NCBI RefSeq assembly: GCF_000412995.1 | Contig: NZ_KE332513.1 | Span: 1-64,000, forward strand | DNA from: Treponema vincentii F0403 | Lineage (GTDB): Bacteria > Spirochaetota > Spirochaetia > Treponematales > Treponemataceae | DNA length: 64,000 bases | Direction: 5' to 3' | In this document: positions 33,973 through 41,777 of the stretch, piece after piece | Layout: each line of letters begins with the position of its first letter | Numbering within the stretch: position 1 is the stretch's first letter | The notes under the pieces: generated by a model | Database searches by the model: none | What the model was told of the DNA's origin: nothing | The model's input: only the letters and a program-made list of their open reading frames with translations | Made by a program: the position numbers and the translations under genes

Positions 33973-35271
33973 TTACTTTTGCCCAATCTTCGCCTTTTCA
34001 GCTTCAATTTGAGCACGCTGTTGTTTATTCTTTTTTGCATATACAACAGACATTATGATAATCACCGCAAGTACGATAATCTGCGGAATGAGACTTTCAT
34101 ACGTTGCATAAATACCGAGGAAGTCCATTTCAAAGCCCATCCACGGAATAACGGTCTTATTGACAACACCGGCAGCTTGCAGTTCCGACACACCTTTTCC
34201 GGTAAACGAAAAGCACATCGCATACATCAATACGCTGGTAACCAAGAAGAAAGGTTTAAGCGGAAGACGCACGGTTAAGAACCTAAATACTAGGAACACC
34301 GCAATCAAAACAACCGCTGATAGCACAATCGCCAAGATCATTGCATTCCGGCCGCTCGTTCCATGAATGGGAACACCCTGGAAAAAGAGAATAAGCTCGG
34401 CGCCTTCACGCGCAACTGCAATAAAGGCCGCGAAAATTAAGACCCATTTATTTCCGGTAGAAACCGATGCTTCAACCTTCTTATGAATGTACCGTTCCCA
34501 TGCTTCGGTTTCGGACTTTGAAAGCATCCAGTTACTGACATAGAACAACACGATAACTGCGACAAACATACCGATGCCTTCAAAAACTTCCTGAGCGATG
34601 CCGCTCTGAGCACCGGCAACAGCGCCGAACAAAAAGGCCAGCAGAATACTAACCAAGATACCGCCCAACGCACCGACATATACCGACATGATATATTTCT
34701 TTTTTCCCGTTTTTACAAGATAGGCGATAATAGCGGCGATAACAAGGATTGCTTCCAAGCCTTCGCGGAGTACCAATACAAAACAGGAAATAAACGTTGC
34801 AACAACTGCCGATTGAGCGGTATTTGCAGTCTCGCTGCCGCTTTCGTCCAACGTGCCGTCAAGCTCGGCTGCATCATGGTAAAGCATTGCAATAAGCTTA
34901 TCTTTATGCGCTTTTACCATCTCGCTGTCTTTATCGCTGTAGACATTTCGACGATATTCATAAAACGCATTTTCCACCGTTGTTTTACGGGCACCGGAAA
35001 GATACCCCATCGTTATCTTTTCCATCCCTTTAGATTCATAAAACCTAAAGTAGGCAACGTTCACTTCGTCATACGCCTCTTTGGATTTCCCTTGAGTATA
35101 AAGATCGTAGGCATTATTGAGGTGCACTTCCATCTTTTTTACAATTCCTGTCCACGAATCCAGCACCTCTTCGTCGTTTGCGGCATACAGTCCGCTAACC
35201 GGAATAAATATGAACGATAAAGCGAACAAAATTGCGGCAAAGGTATGTTTTTTATTCTGTGTAATATACAT
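33973..35271 (-). CDS. FTR1-family iron permease
   Basis: Inner-membrane ferric/ferrous permease of the operon, 432 aa. A signal peptide (residues 1-30) and an N-terminal soluble domain (~31-155, helical, Imelysin/FTR1-N-like) precede seven membrane segments. Both iron-transport R-E-X-X-E motifs are present, REGLE in VLREGLEAILVIA (~167) and REGAE in VAREGAELILFFQG (~290). It is the first gene of the operon, with a strong promoter at 35341-35314. The P19 lipoprotein gene follows. The charged tail (KKNKQQRAQIEAEKAKIGQK, cytoplasmic) is complete. Confidence 0.92.
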   Translation of the reverse strand: MYITQNKKHTFAAILFALSFIFIPVSGLYAANDEEVLDSWTGIVKKMEVHLNNAYDLYTQGKSKEAYDEVNVAYFRFYESKGMEKITMGYLSGARKTTVENAFYEYRRNVYSDKDSEMVKAHKDKLIAMLYHDAAELDGTLDESGSETANTAQSAVVATFISCFVLVLREGLEAILVIAAIIAYLVKTGKKKYIMSVYVGALGGILVSILLAFLFGAVAGAQSGIAQEVFEGIGMFVAVIVLFYVSNWMLSKSETEAWERYIHKKVEASVSTGNKWVLIFAAFIAVAREGAELILFFQGVPIHGTSGRNAMILAIVLSAVVLIAVFLVFRFLTVRLPLKPFFLVTSVLMYAMCFSFTGKGVSELQAAGVVNKTVIPWMGFEMDFLGIYATYESLIPQIIVLAVIIIMSVVYAKKNKQQRAQIEAEKAKIGQK

Positions 35272-35278
35272 AAAGCCC

Positions 35279-35297
35279 TCAACTAATTAGCTAAAAC
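35279..35297 (-). promoter_or_regulatory. Overlapping AT-rich dyads in the ftr1 leader, possible metalloregulator site
   Basis: On the minus strand TTTTAGCTAATTAGTTG holds two overlapping 8-bp palindromes (TTAGCTAA, CTAATTAG) between the -10 and the ribosome site of ftr1. A DtxR/TroR- or Fur-type repressor could bind here, but no consensus match can be claimed. Confidence 0.3.
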
Positions 35298-35313
35298 TTA
35301 CAAATACGCCGCT

Positions 35314-35341
35314 AGTATATCACTCATAAAAATAATGTCAA
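35314..35341 (-). promoter_or_regulatory. Strong sigma-70-type promoter of the iron operon
   Basis: On the minus strand a perfect TTGACA (35341-35336), 16-bp spacer and TATACT (35319-35314). Expected initiation near 35307 leaves a leader of about 36 nt before the FTR1 ATG at 35271. Confidence 0.7.
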
Positions 35342-35359
35342 GGGTTAAACCGGCACTTG

Positions 35360-35908
35360 TCAAACCGGCCGTTCAGCTCCGATAGTAGTCGGCGGACCAT
35401 GCCCGGGAAAAAGAAGGAACGAATCATCATAGACAAACAGCTTCTTTTCAAGCTGCTCGGCAAGCGTTTTGGCTGCAAAACTGTGCAGCGTAGTACCGGG
35501 GACTCCTGCGGAAAGACTGTCGCCGGTAAAAATGCAATTATCTATTTTAAATAAATAAGAATCAGGCGAATGACCGGGCACCGACAAGCATTCAACGGAA
35601 AACCCTGCAATTGAAAGCGTGCAATCCCCCCGCAGCATTTTCCCATGTTTACCGACAAGCGCTTGATCGGCTGCATAGATGCGCGGGTTATAAATTTTTA
35701 GCAGCGTCGGAAGCCCGTACCCGTAATGACGGATATGATTATGCGTAATGCATACACCGGTAAGCGTATACCCGTTTTTTTCGATATGCGCGATTACCTC
35801 ACCGGTTATCTTTCCCGGATCGATAATCAATGCCTCTTTGCTCACCTCGTTTCCGACAAGATAGCTGTTTACGGTGCCTTGCGATGAATAGTGGGGATAT
35901 ATCTTCAT
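35360..35908 (-). CDS. Metallo-beta-lactamase-fold hydrolase, short, altered metal site
   Basis: 182 aa of the glyoxalase-II/MBL type: SYLVGNEVSKEALIIDPGK, the first metal motif read as THNHIRHYG (~56), VPGHSPDS (~110), FTGDSL (~130) and FPGHGPPTTIG (~167). The usual THXHXDH has Arg in place of Asp and lies on an otherwise normal fold, so the dinuclear site is changed and activity is uncertain. It starts inside the pentapeptide gene's last codons (4-bp ATGA overlap). Confidence 0.75.
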   Translation of the reverse strand: MKIYPHYSSQGTVNSYLVGNEVSKEALIIDPGKITGEVIAHIEKNGYTLTGVCITHNHIRHYGYGLPTLLKIYNPRIYAADQALVGKHGKMLRGDCTLSIAGFSVECLSVPGHSPDSYLFKIDNCIFTGDSLSAGVPGTTLHSFAAKTLAEQLEKKLFVYDDSFLLFPGHGPPTTIGAERPV

Positions 35909-36432
35909 CGTACAAATTCCTCAGTATCAAAATGAGCGACGCGCGTATTGGAAGATTTAAACGATACGTCATTATATATGTTTTTTAAAAAAGACACTTT
36001 TTTGATATTGCAGTTTTCAAACGGCGTATTATGTAACGAGCACCGGATAAAACGGGAAGCGTATAAATCCGAATCCTTAAAGCCGCATTTATGCGTTTTA
36101 ATCCCGGTAAAATTATTGATGAGCAATTCGGCATCGGTAAAAACGGTATCGTCAAAAGAGCTTCCCGCAAAGCAGGAAAACTGAATATCGGCTTTATCGA
36201 ATATGCAATGCTCAAAACGGGCAAAGTCAAAAAAAGACATCCGGATACGCGTGCCGATAAAAGAGCAGTTCGTAAAACAAGCATGAGCAAACGAGCAGCC
36301 GGTCAGCCTTTTCCCGGAAAAGTCAACACCGCTCAGAGTAAGCCCTGCAAAATTCATGCTGTTAAGATCGGAACCCGACTCCAGCGCTGCAGTCAAATCC
36401 GTGTAAGACAGTTTTTTATCCATGTTGAACAT
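35905..36432 (-). CDS. Pentapeptide-repeat protein, 175 aa
   Basis: Built of A(D/N)LXX-like repeats forming a right-handed quadrilateral beta-helix: GVDFSGKRLTGCSFAHACFT (~35-55) and later ANNFTGIKTH-type coils, with repeated Cys/Phe at stack positions. I start at the ATG at 36432, 8 bp from AGGAG; ATGs at 36465 and 36423 are alternatives. Function of this family ranges from DNA-gyrase protection to unknown roles; no specific role is visible here. It is first in a two-gene operon with the MBL hydrolase. Confidence 0.75.
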   Translation of the reverse strand: MFNMDKKLSYTDLTAALESGSDLNSMNFAGLTLSGVDFSGKRLTGCSFAHACFTNCSFIGTRIRMSFFDFARFEHCIFDKADIQFSCFAGSSFDDTVFTDAELLINNFTGIKTHKCGFKDSDLYASRFIRCSLHNTPFENCNIKKVSFLKNIYNDVSFKSSNTRVAHFDTEEFVR

Positions 36433-36501
36433 ACCGGTAGGCTCCTGTTGAAATCGTGTTAGCACCTATTATACTGACTCTATCCTATTTGTCAAAGTTA
36501 G

Positions 36502-36660
36502 TGCCTTTTGAAATATACGGCGCATCTACTGCGTCGCCTTGCCAAAAGTGTACATCCTTGTACACTTTTGGCAGCGAGTTTCGACTTTGTCGAAACATCG
36601 CTTCTGATATAACCAGCGGCATCCATGCCGCTGCTGAAAATCCTCAACGTATCATAGATA
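36502..36660 (+). repeat. Modular palindromic repeat, locus B
   Basis: The element starts CTTTTGAAATATACGGCGC (terminal repeat as at 26543 and 38241). Hairpins follow at 36541-36572 (GCCAAAAGTGTACA-TCCT-TGTACACTTTTGGC, given as arms), 36578-36596 (GTTTCGAC-TTT-GTCGAAAC) and 36615-36632 (AGCGGCAT-CC-ATGCCGCT). It fills much of the 413-bp gene-free stretch 36433-36845. Its mirror image, with a covarying first stem, is locus C at 38055-38212. Confidence 0.8.
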
Positions 36661-36845
36661 CGCCTGCGGTACTTTTTTGCCTATCTCCTATGTTTTTTGT
36701 CAAGCAGAAGAGCAAAATTTTTTAGTTTATTAACCGTATTAGGCAAAAATTTGATTTCCATGCGGGAATCACGGACATCAGCATAGAAAAATAAGAGATT
36801 TTGTGATATAATCAATCTATCTTAATTTAAAGAGAGGGTGCATTT

Positions 36846-37055
36846 ATGTCTTATGACGCTATGGTAGAGCAAATAAAAACTGTTCCTCAAGAATGCCTCG
36901 TCGATATAGAAAATTATATACAGTTTGTTTTGTATCGATACAATCTTAACTCTAGAACTGAGAAAAATAAAAATTTATCAAAATATTTCGGTTCTGTGAA
37001 GTTCAATAAGGATGCTCTTGTATTCCAACAGGAAATAAGAAATGAATGGAATTGA
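36846..37055 (+). CDS. vapB: Antitoxin-like protein, DUF2281/VapB type
   Basis: 69 aa, acidic/basic mix: SYDAMVEQIKTVPQECLVDI followed by ENYIQFVLYRYN, with a C-terminal toxin-binding-like tail. It precedes a PIN-domain toxin remnant and overlaps it by 14 bp, the usual order in VapBC modules. GAGAGGGTG precedes the ATG. It is of the DUF2281 type, which often replaces classical VapB. With its toxin deleted it no longer has a partner here. It lies between inverted repeats B and C. Confidence 0.7.
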   Translation: MSYDAMVEQIKTVPQECLVDIENYIQFVLYRYNLNSRTEKNKNLSKYFGSVKFNKDALVFQQEIRNEWN

Positions 37056-37198
37056 CTTTCTCGCAGATACAAATGCATTGATTTATTTGCTTAATTGCAG
37101 CCTCTGCCATCGTAAATAACTTGCCCCTTATTACTGCTGATAAAGGTTTTAACCAAATTGAAGAATTGAATTTGCAAGTAATTGCGCCGATTGTGTAA
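37042..37198 (+). pseudogene. vapC: PIN-domain toxin VapC remnant, internally deleted
   Basis: The first 18 codons from the ATG at 37042 encode MNGIDFLADTNALIYLLN, the PIN start with its first catalytic Asp. The last ~35 residues (IAASAIVNNLPLITADKGFN onward to 37198, with the terminal acidic Asp) follow in another frame. About 75 central residues have been deleted at the AATT junction near 37094, and the frame is lost (stop at 37117). The toxin would be inactive. Confidence 0.82.
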
Positions 37199-37204
37199 CA
37201 AAAA

Positions 37205-37938
37205 CTAACATTTTCCCTGTCAAAAATACAAGCAAAAAACATCCCTCCCCCCCTCCCCCCAATAAGACAGTTGATGAATGGAACTTCGGTAAGACGGTTT
37301 TGTCCGGTAAAGGTCTTGCATTTGAACAAACTGCGGAGCTTTCTCATGCCGAAAACAATACCATTGCAGTCAGTTATACACTGCGGGATATAGCCAATCT
37401 AACGCTTAACTTCGATGCTGTAAAACTAAAGGTTGAAGCGGAACAAACGAGAACATGGAATGATCTTACGAGCGGTTCGTCAATTCAAGAAAACACTCAG
37501 CTGCGGCTGACTGCGATAGGACTTTCCGCCGACACTCCCATACAGGCATGGAAAATAGGAAATACAATCGTTCCGGCAAAGGGGCATGAGCTTACGTATA
37601 CCGTACGGAAAGCCGATGTCGAGGACGGCGTCATTACCATCAGCTACGCACCAAAGACCGCGAAGAAGTTTACCCTCAAGTTTGAGGGAGCAAAGATGAC
37701 GGTAACAATACAGCAGCAGCACGGGTCGTGGAAAAAGCTTTCAAGCGACGCACAGGTGGAAGAAGGAACGCAAATCCGCATTGTAGCCGACAACCTTCCG
37801 GCGGGGCATCTCGTAGATACATGGACTATCCGAAAGAGAACAGAAGAAGCTAATGGTAACAGCACTTGGTTCCGCGTCGGTTCAGACTATACCGAGGGTA
37901 ACGCCATTAACATCAGCTACACAACAAAGAATAAATAG
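37205..37938 (+). pseudogene. Fragment of a tandem-repeat (surface-type) protein
   Basis: A frame open from about 37205 and usable from a TTG at 37300 (212 aa) carries two and a half copies of an ~85-aa repeat: each has TLNFDAVKLKVE/TLKFEGAKMTVT, a WXXL segment, a W(K/T)I strand and a closing ITISYAPKTAKK or INISYTTKNK. Sequence like TVDEWNFGKTVLSG continues upstream, so the true N-terminus, with any signal peptide, is missing. Just before lies a C-rich run (37243-37260). The repeats look like beta-sandwich adhesin-type modules; no family is named. Likely a leftover of a larger gene trapped between repeats B and C. Confidence 0.6.
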
Positions 37939-38054
37939 CAGATGAATAATAGTTATATCATAATTCTCGACATAATGGTAGAGGAAAATAACTGCTTTTT
38001 TCAAGGTATTAGATAGGTCTACGGTGGTGGTGAACACCGATGGTTAAACTCTTG

Positions 38055-38212
38055 GCGGTTCTGATACGTTGAGGATTATCAGAAGCGGCATGGATGCCGC
38101 TGGTTATATCAGAAGCGATGTTTCGACTTTGTCGAAACTCGCTGCCAAAAGCATACAAGGAAGTATGCTTTTGGCAATGCGACGCAGTAGATGCGTCGTA
38201 TATTTGGAACAA
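38055..38212 (-). repeat. Modular palindromic repeat, locus C (inverted copy of B)
   Basis: Nearly the reverse complement of 36502-36660: hairpins 38144-38175 (GCCAAAAGCATAC... arms), 38119-38137 (GTTTCGAC/GTCGAAAC) and 38083-38100 (AGCGGCAT/ATGCCGCT). It ends GCGTCGTATATTTGGAAC. Compared with B, the first stem differs at two positions on both arms, preserving pairing. Confidence 0.8.
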
Positions 38213-38239
38213 ACCTTTTTGAAAATAGCTCTGCCGTCA

Positions 38240-38363
38240 GCCTTTTGAAATAGACGATGCAGATGCTAGGAGCGTACAAAAAACACCCGCAGGCGTACTT
38301 GATGTACGTCGAGGACTGTTTTTTGTTAAGCGACAACGCAGATGCACCGTATATTTCAAAAGG
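38240..38363. repeat. MITE-like element, locus D, with terminal inverted repeats
   Basis: CCTTTTGAAATAGACGATGC (38240-38260) and its near-complement GCACCGTATATTTCAAAAGG (to 38363) bound ~123 bp. The centre has a hairpin (ACAAAAAACA.../TGTTTTTTGT, 38278-38326) with a smaller inner stem at GCGTAC/GTACGT. The right end is 1-2 bp from the stop codon of the M81 peptidase gene. The gene-free stretch 37939-38364 is filled by loci C and D. Confidence 0.7.
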
Positions 38364-38364
38364 G

Positions 38365-39840
38365 CTAGGCGTGCCACTCCATATCCTTATCCATCGGATA
38401 CATCGGACTCGGCAGATGTTTGTAGTGCAGACGGGAGAACACTTCGTTGGTACTTCCGTCGGTAAGGACGAGCATCGAGCGTTTTGCAATGGCGCGGATT
38501 TCCGGTTCAAGGTATCCGAGCTTAACGACGATGATCTTACGCTCAGTCGGTTCAACCCCGAGCGCCCGCATCATTTCGGGGTCATAGCAGCCGACATGCT
38601 TTGACGTTACGACGACATCGACGCCGCTTACATCCAACAACGCCATATCGCTGTTCTGTGCTTCAGCCCATGCCTTGCATAGTTTTTTTACCGTTGCTTT
38701 TACCTGAATGGGTGAACTCTTTTCCTTGTCGAAGGCGGCGCCGAGCGTTCCCTCTACAATATGCCCCTCTCCCGCTTTAAAGGATGCCGCGACTAAGGAA
38801 GGGTCATAAAAGGCCTGATAGCAGAGCGGCGGATTTAACGAGGTTAAGAAGGGGTCTGCAAGGATTGCTTTTAAGAAGTTGGTTACATCCTGCGAGGAAC
38901 CGGCGGTAGGGTTGTCTCCCGAATCGGACAGCACGACAGGATAAACGCCTGCTTCAACACTCGATCGGGCATGAACAAGAGCGTCGGCGGGTTCACGGGT
39001 TTCGTTGTAAAAACAGAATTCTTTTCGGGTATCCCAGAACAGCTGCGCAAGCTCCCGTGCCTTTTCCGTTGCGAGCTGCTTATCGCCGTCGGTTACCACC
39101 ATCGCCGTAACACCGTTGTCGGCGGTATCCGCCCACGGAAAGCCGAGCAGGTAAGAAGCGGCCATAATGTGGGGCTGTTTTTCGTATTCGCGTAATGTCG
39201 CCGTCAGTTTTTTCATCGGCTCTACGCTGGTTTCAGACTGTTCCCCGGCAATAAGGAACGGAATCTTAACCGCCGACATAACCGGCCGGATGCCTTTTTC
39301 CAAGGTTTCGATAGTCATACGCGCCGCATGGATACCGATTTCATACGTGTCCGTATGCGGGGCGCACTTGTAGCCTACATAACCGTCTACATAGTCGAGC
39401 ATCCGCTGCGAAATCGTTGCGTGCATATCGAGCGACGACAAGATGGGAATGTCGGGACAGATTTTGCGGATATCTTCCAGTAAATCGCCTTCCGCTTCCC
39501 CGATTTCGCGTACCCGCATCGAACCGTGCAGGGAAAGACAGAGCGCATCCAGCGGCAGCGCATCCTTAATAGCCTGCAAGAATTCTTTTTTCAACGAAAG
39601 GTAGTAGTCCTTATCCCATTCACCGTTCGGGACTGCCCGCGCGATAAGTGCCGGAATAACTTCGTATCCCGCTTCTTTCAGCGTTGCGATAGAACCGAAC
39701 ACGGAACTTTGTCCTTTCCCCTCTAAAAGATCTTTTCCCCGTAATACCCAAATGTCATCGATTCCTGTGGTAATCGGGTTAAAAGTATCGGACTCATGGT
39801 GCATTCCGCCCACAAGTACGCGCTTTTTTCTATTATTCAT
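38365..39840 (-). CDS. M81 family metallopeptidase (MlrC-like)
   Basis: Zinc peptidase family typified by microcystinase C; physiological substrates in bacteria are mostly unknown. 491 aa. Family motifs: GGMHHESDTFNP at the start (~12-23), LSLHGSM (~107), LDMHATISQRM (~138) and the C-terminal MlrC region with GGMxP-like DSGDNPTAGSSQDV (~305). The gene is upstream of nothing on the same strand but downstream of the sugar importer by ~50 bp, so it may be the importer operon's last gene. The stop codon sits directly beside repeat D. Confidence 0.85.
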   Translation of the reverse strand: MNNRKKRVLVGGMHHESDTFNPITTGIDDIWVLRGKDLLEGKGQSSVFGSIATLKEAGYEVIPALIARAVPNGEWDKDYYLSLKKEFLQAIKDALPLDALCLSLHGSMRVREIGEAEGDLLEDIRKICPDIPILSSLDMHATISQRMLDYVDGYVGYKCAPHTDTYEIGIHAARMTIETLEKGIRPVMSAVKIPFLIAGEQSETSVEPMKKLTATLREYEKQPHIMAASYLLGFPWADTADNGVTAMVVTDGDKQLATEKARELAQLFWDTRKEFCFYNETREPADALVHARSSVEAGVYPVVLSDSGDNPTAGSSQDVTNFLKAILADPFLTSLNPPLCYQAFYDPSLVAASFKAGEGHIVEGTLGAAFDKEKSSPIQVKATVKKLCKAWAEAQNSDMALLDVSGVDVVVTSKHVGCYDPEMMRALGVEPTERKIIVVKLGYLEPEIRAIAKRSMLVLTDGSTNEVFSRLHYKHLPSPMYPMDKDMEWHA

Positions 39841-39894
39841 TTAAAAACTCCTTCAATGATGTTCGAGATGTCCTTTAGCCGGAGCGGCAGGTCT

Positions 39895-40746
39895 TTATTC
39901 TTTTAAAGCGCCTTCTCCAAAGCCCTTAATCAGCTGTGCATGGAAGATAATATAGAACACAATCATCGGGAGCACGCCGATAACAAGGGAGGCATACTGC
40001 AACCCGTAGTCGATGTTCAGCCGTCCTGCAAATTGAGTGATTGCAACCGGTAAACTTTTTAGTGCAGTCTTGGTCGTAAACACGAACACAAATAAAAATT
40101 CATTCCAGTGCTGCAGGAAGGATAGAATAACCATTGTCGCAATGACGGGAACGGATAACGGCATAATCATCGTCCAGAATATATAGCGGTACTTTGCACC
40201 GTCTATTTCCGCCGATTCAATGAGCGCATTGGGAATACCACGGACATACGACATCGCAATCATAATGGAAATCGGCAAGTCGAATGCAATATACGGAATA
40301 ATAACGCCCAAACGCGTATTCACCATGCCGAGTTTCGCTTCCAGTTGGAACAACGGAATAATAACCGCATGAACGCTGATCATCAAACCGAACGCAAAAA
40401 TCGAGGTAAACACCTTCGCCGATTTAAACGGGAATTTTGTTAAGCCGAATGCTGCAGCCATTGCAAGAAGCATGGTAGAGACGGTTGCCGTAACCGTATA
40501 AATAAAACTGTTCACCAGCGCAATACCTAAACCGCCCTTTGCCCACGATTCAGTATAGTTAAAAAAGGTTGGGGCTTCCGGCAGCGCCAATGGATGCATC
40601 ATAATTTCCGCATTCAGTTTAAAAGACGAATAAAAAAGCCAAATAAGCGGGAATAGCGTAAGCACCGCAAAGGTCAGCATAAGGATATAAGCGCTTGCTT
40701 GCCAACCCTGAGAGGCTTGCTGCAGCATATTTCGTTTCATTATCAT
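39895..40746 (-). CDS. Carbohydrate ABC transporter permease, MsmG/UgpE-like
   Basis: Membrane subunit of a sugar importer, 283 aa. The ATG at 40746 follows AGGAGGCTTGAT; the longer reading from 40767 is not used. Six membrane segments from residue ~12; the EAA motif reads NALIESAEIDGAKYRYIFWT (~170-190), followed by IMPLSVPV. It follows the MsmF-type gene by about 10 bp. The closest functional group is oligosaccharide or glycerol-3-phosphate uptake; which sugar cannot be read from sequence. Confidence 0.9.
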   Translation of the reverse strand: MIMKRNMLQQASQGWQASAYILMLTFAVLTLFPLIWLFYSSFKLNAEIMMHPLALPEAPTFFNYTESWAKGGLGIALVNSFIYTVTATVSTMLLAMAAAFGLTKFPFKSAKVFTSIFAFGLMISVHAVIIPLFQLEAKLGMVNTRLGVIIPYIAFDLPISIMIAMSYVRGIPNALIESAEIDGAKYRYIFWTMIMPLSVPVIATMVILSFLQHWNEFLFVFVFTTKTALKSLPVAITQFAGRLNIDYGLQYASLVIGVLPMIVFYIIFHAQLIKGFGEGALKE

Positions 40747-40756
40747 ATCAAGCCTC

Positions 40757-41635
40757 CTAATAATCAAAGCGTTTTGTTACGGCACGGCTTATCAGCAGGG
40801 CAGTAACGGTAAAGATAATAATGATAACGGCCAACGCGCTGCCGTATCCGTAATTTTGGAACACAAAAGTCGTATTGTACATATAAACGGCGATAACTTC
40901 CGTAAAATGCGCGGGGCCTCCGCCGGTCATTGAATAGATAAGATCAAAACTCTTAAAGCTGCCCGAAACCGCAAGAATGGTATTGATAAAGATAACGTTT
41001 GCAAGCATCGGTGCAATAAGACGGGTAAAAATCGTTCCTTCCCGCGCACCTTCCAGCTGCGCCGCTTCTATAACGCTGTAGGGTATCCGCTGCAAGTTTG
41101 CTAAAAAGATAACCATATACAGACTGGTATGCTGCCACAGCAGAACAAACAGAATCGGGACAATCGCAAGATATTTATCTTCAAATATCGTCATGATATA
41201 GTCCTGATTACCGGTTAAATCCCGTATAATCGCAGGGATAACGCCGACGGGAGAAAATATCCGGTTCCACAGCTGTGCAACGATAACGGAGGAAATAGTT
41301 ATCGGTAAGAAAATCAGTACTTCAAAAAAATTCTCATGTTTTACCATTTTCCGGTAAAGCATATACGCAAGCAGCAGTCCGAGCGGAATCTGCCCTAATA
41401 CCGAAATCAGTACGATGAGGATATTATTCCGCAAACCGATATAGAAAACGGGATCGGTAAACATTCTGATATAGTTGCCGAGCCCGATAAATTCCATTTT
41501 TCCGTAGCCTTTCCACTTTGTCAGGCTTAAATAAAAGCTGAACAATACGGGAAAGATAATGATTCCGATGTAAATAATAAAAGCAGGCAAGATAAAAGAA
41601 AAATAGCTCGTCCGCTTTTGACGTAAGTAAGTCAT
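40757..41635 (-). CDS. Carbohydrate ABC transporter permease, MsmF/UgpA-like
   Basis: 292 aa, about six membrane segments from residue ~13. The EAA loop reads IEAAQLEGAREGTIFTRLIA (~190-210). N-terminal LRQKRTSYFSFILPAFIIYI is typical of this permease type. GAGGCGG precedes the ATG at 41635. It lies between the binding-protein gene and the second permease gene; together with the separately encoded ugpC ATPase it makes a complete importer. Confidence 0.9.
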   Translation of the reverse strand: MTYLRQKRTSYFSFILPAFIIYIGIIIFPVLFSFYLSLTKWKGYGKMEFIGLGNYIRMFTDPVFYIGLRNNILIVLISVLGQIPLGLLLAYMLYRKMVKHENFFEVLIFLPITISSVIVAQLWNRIFSPVGVIPAIIRDLTGNQDYIMTIFEDKYLAIVPILFVLLWQHTSLYMVIFLANLQRIPYSVIEAAQLEGAREGTIFTRLIAPMLANVIFINTILAVSGSFKSFDLIYSMTGGGPAHFTEVIAVYMYNTTFVFQNYGYGSALAVIIIIFTVTALLISRAVTKRFDY

Positions 41636-41718
41636 ATACCGTAAACCGCCTCGTTGTTAATTCTTAATTTTGAATTTTCTGCCGGGAAATGTTGCTTCTC
41701 ACAAGGAACGGGGCGCGT

Positions 41719-41763
41719 CGGGGATGTCGAAAAAGTAACCGACGTTTGAGACATCCCCGTTTT
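41719..41763 (+). terminator. Hairpin CGGGGATGTC...GACATCCCCG between binding protein and permease
   Basis: 10-bp arms (41719-41728 / 41750-41759) with T4 on the plus strand. On the operon's strand no T-run follows; such hairpins often let the binding protein be made in excess of the permeases. Related hairpins lie at 45006-45044 and 48339-48381. Confidence 0.6.
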
Positions 41764-41777
41764 CCCCTTATATTTTT

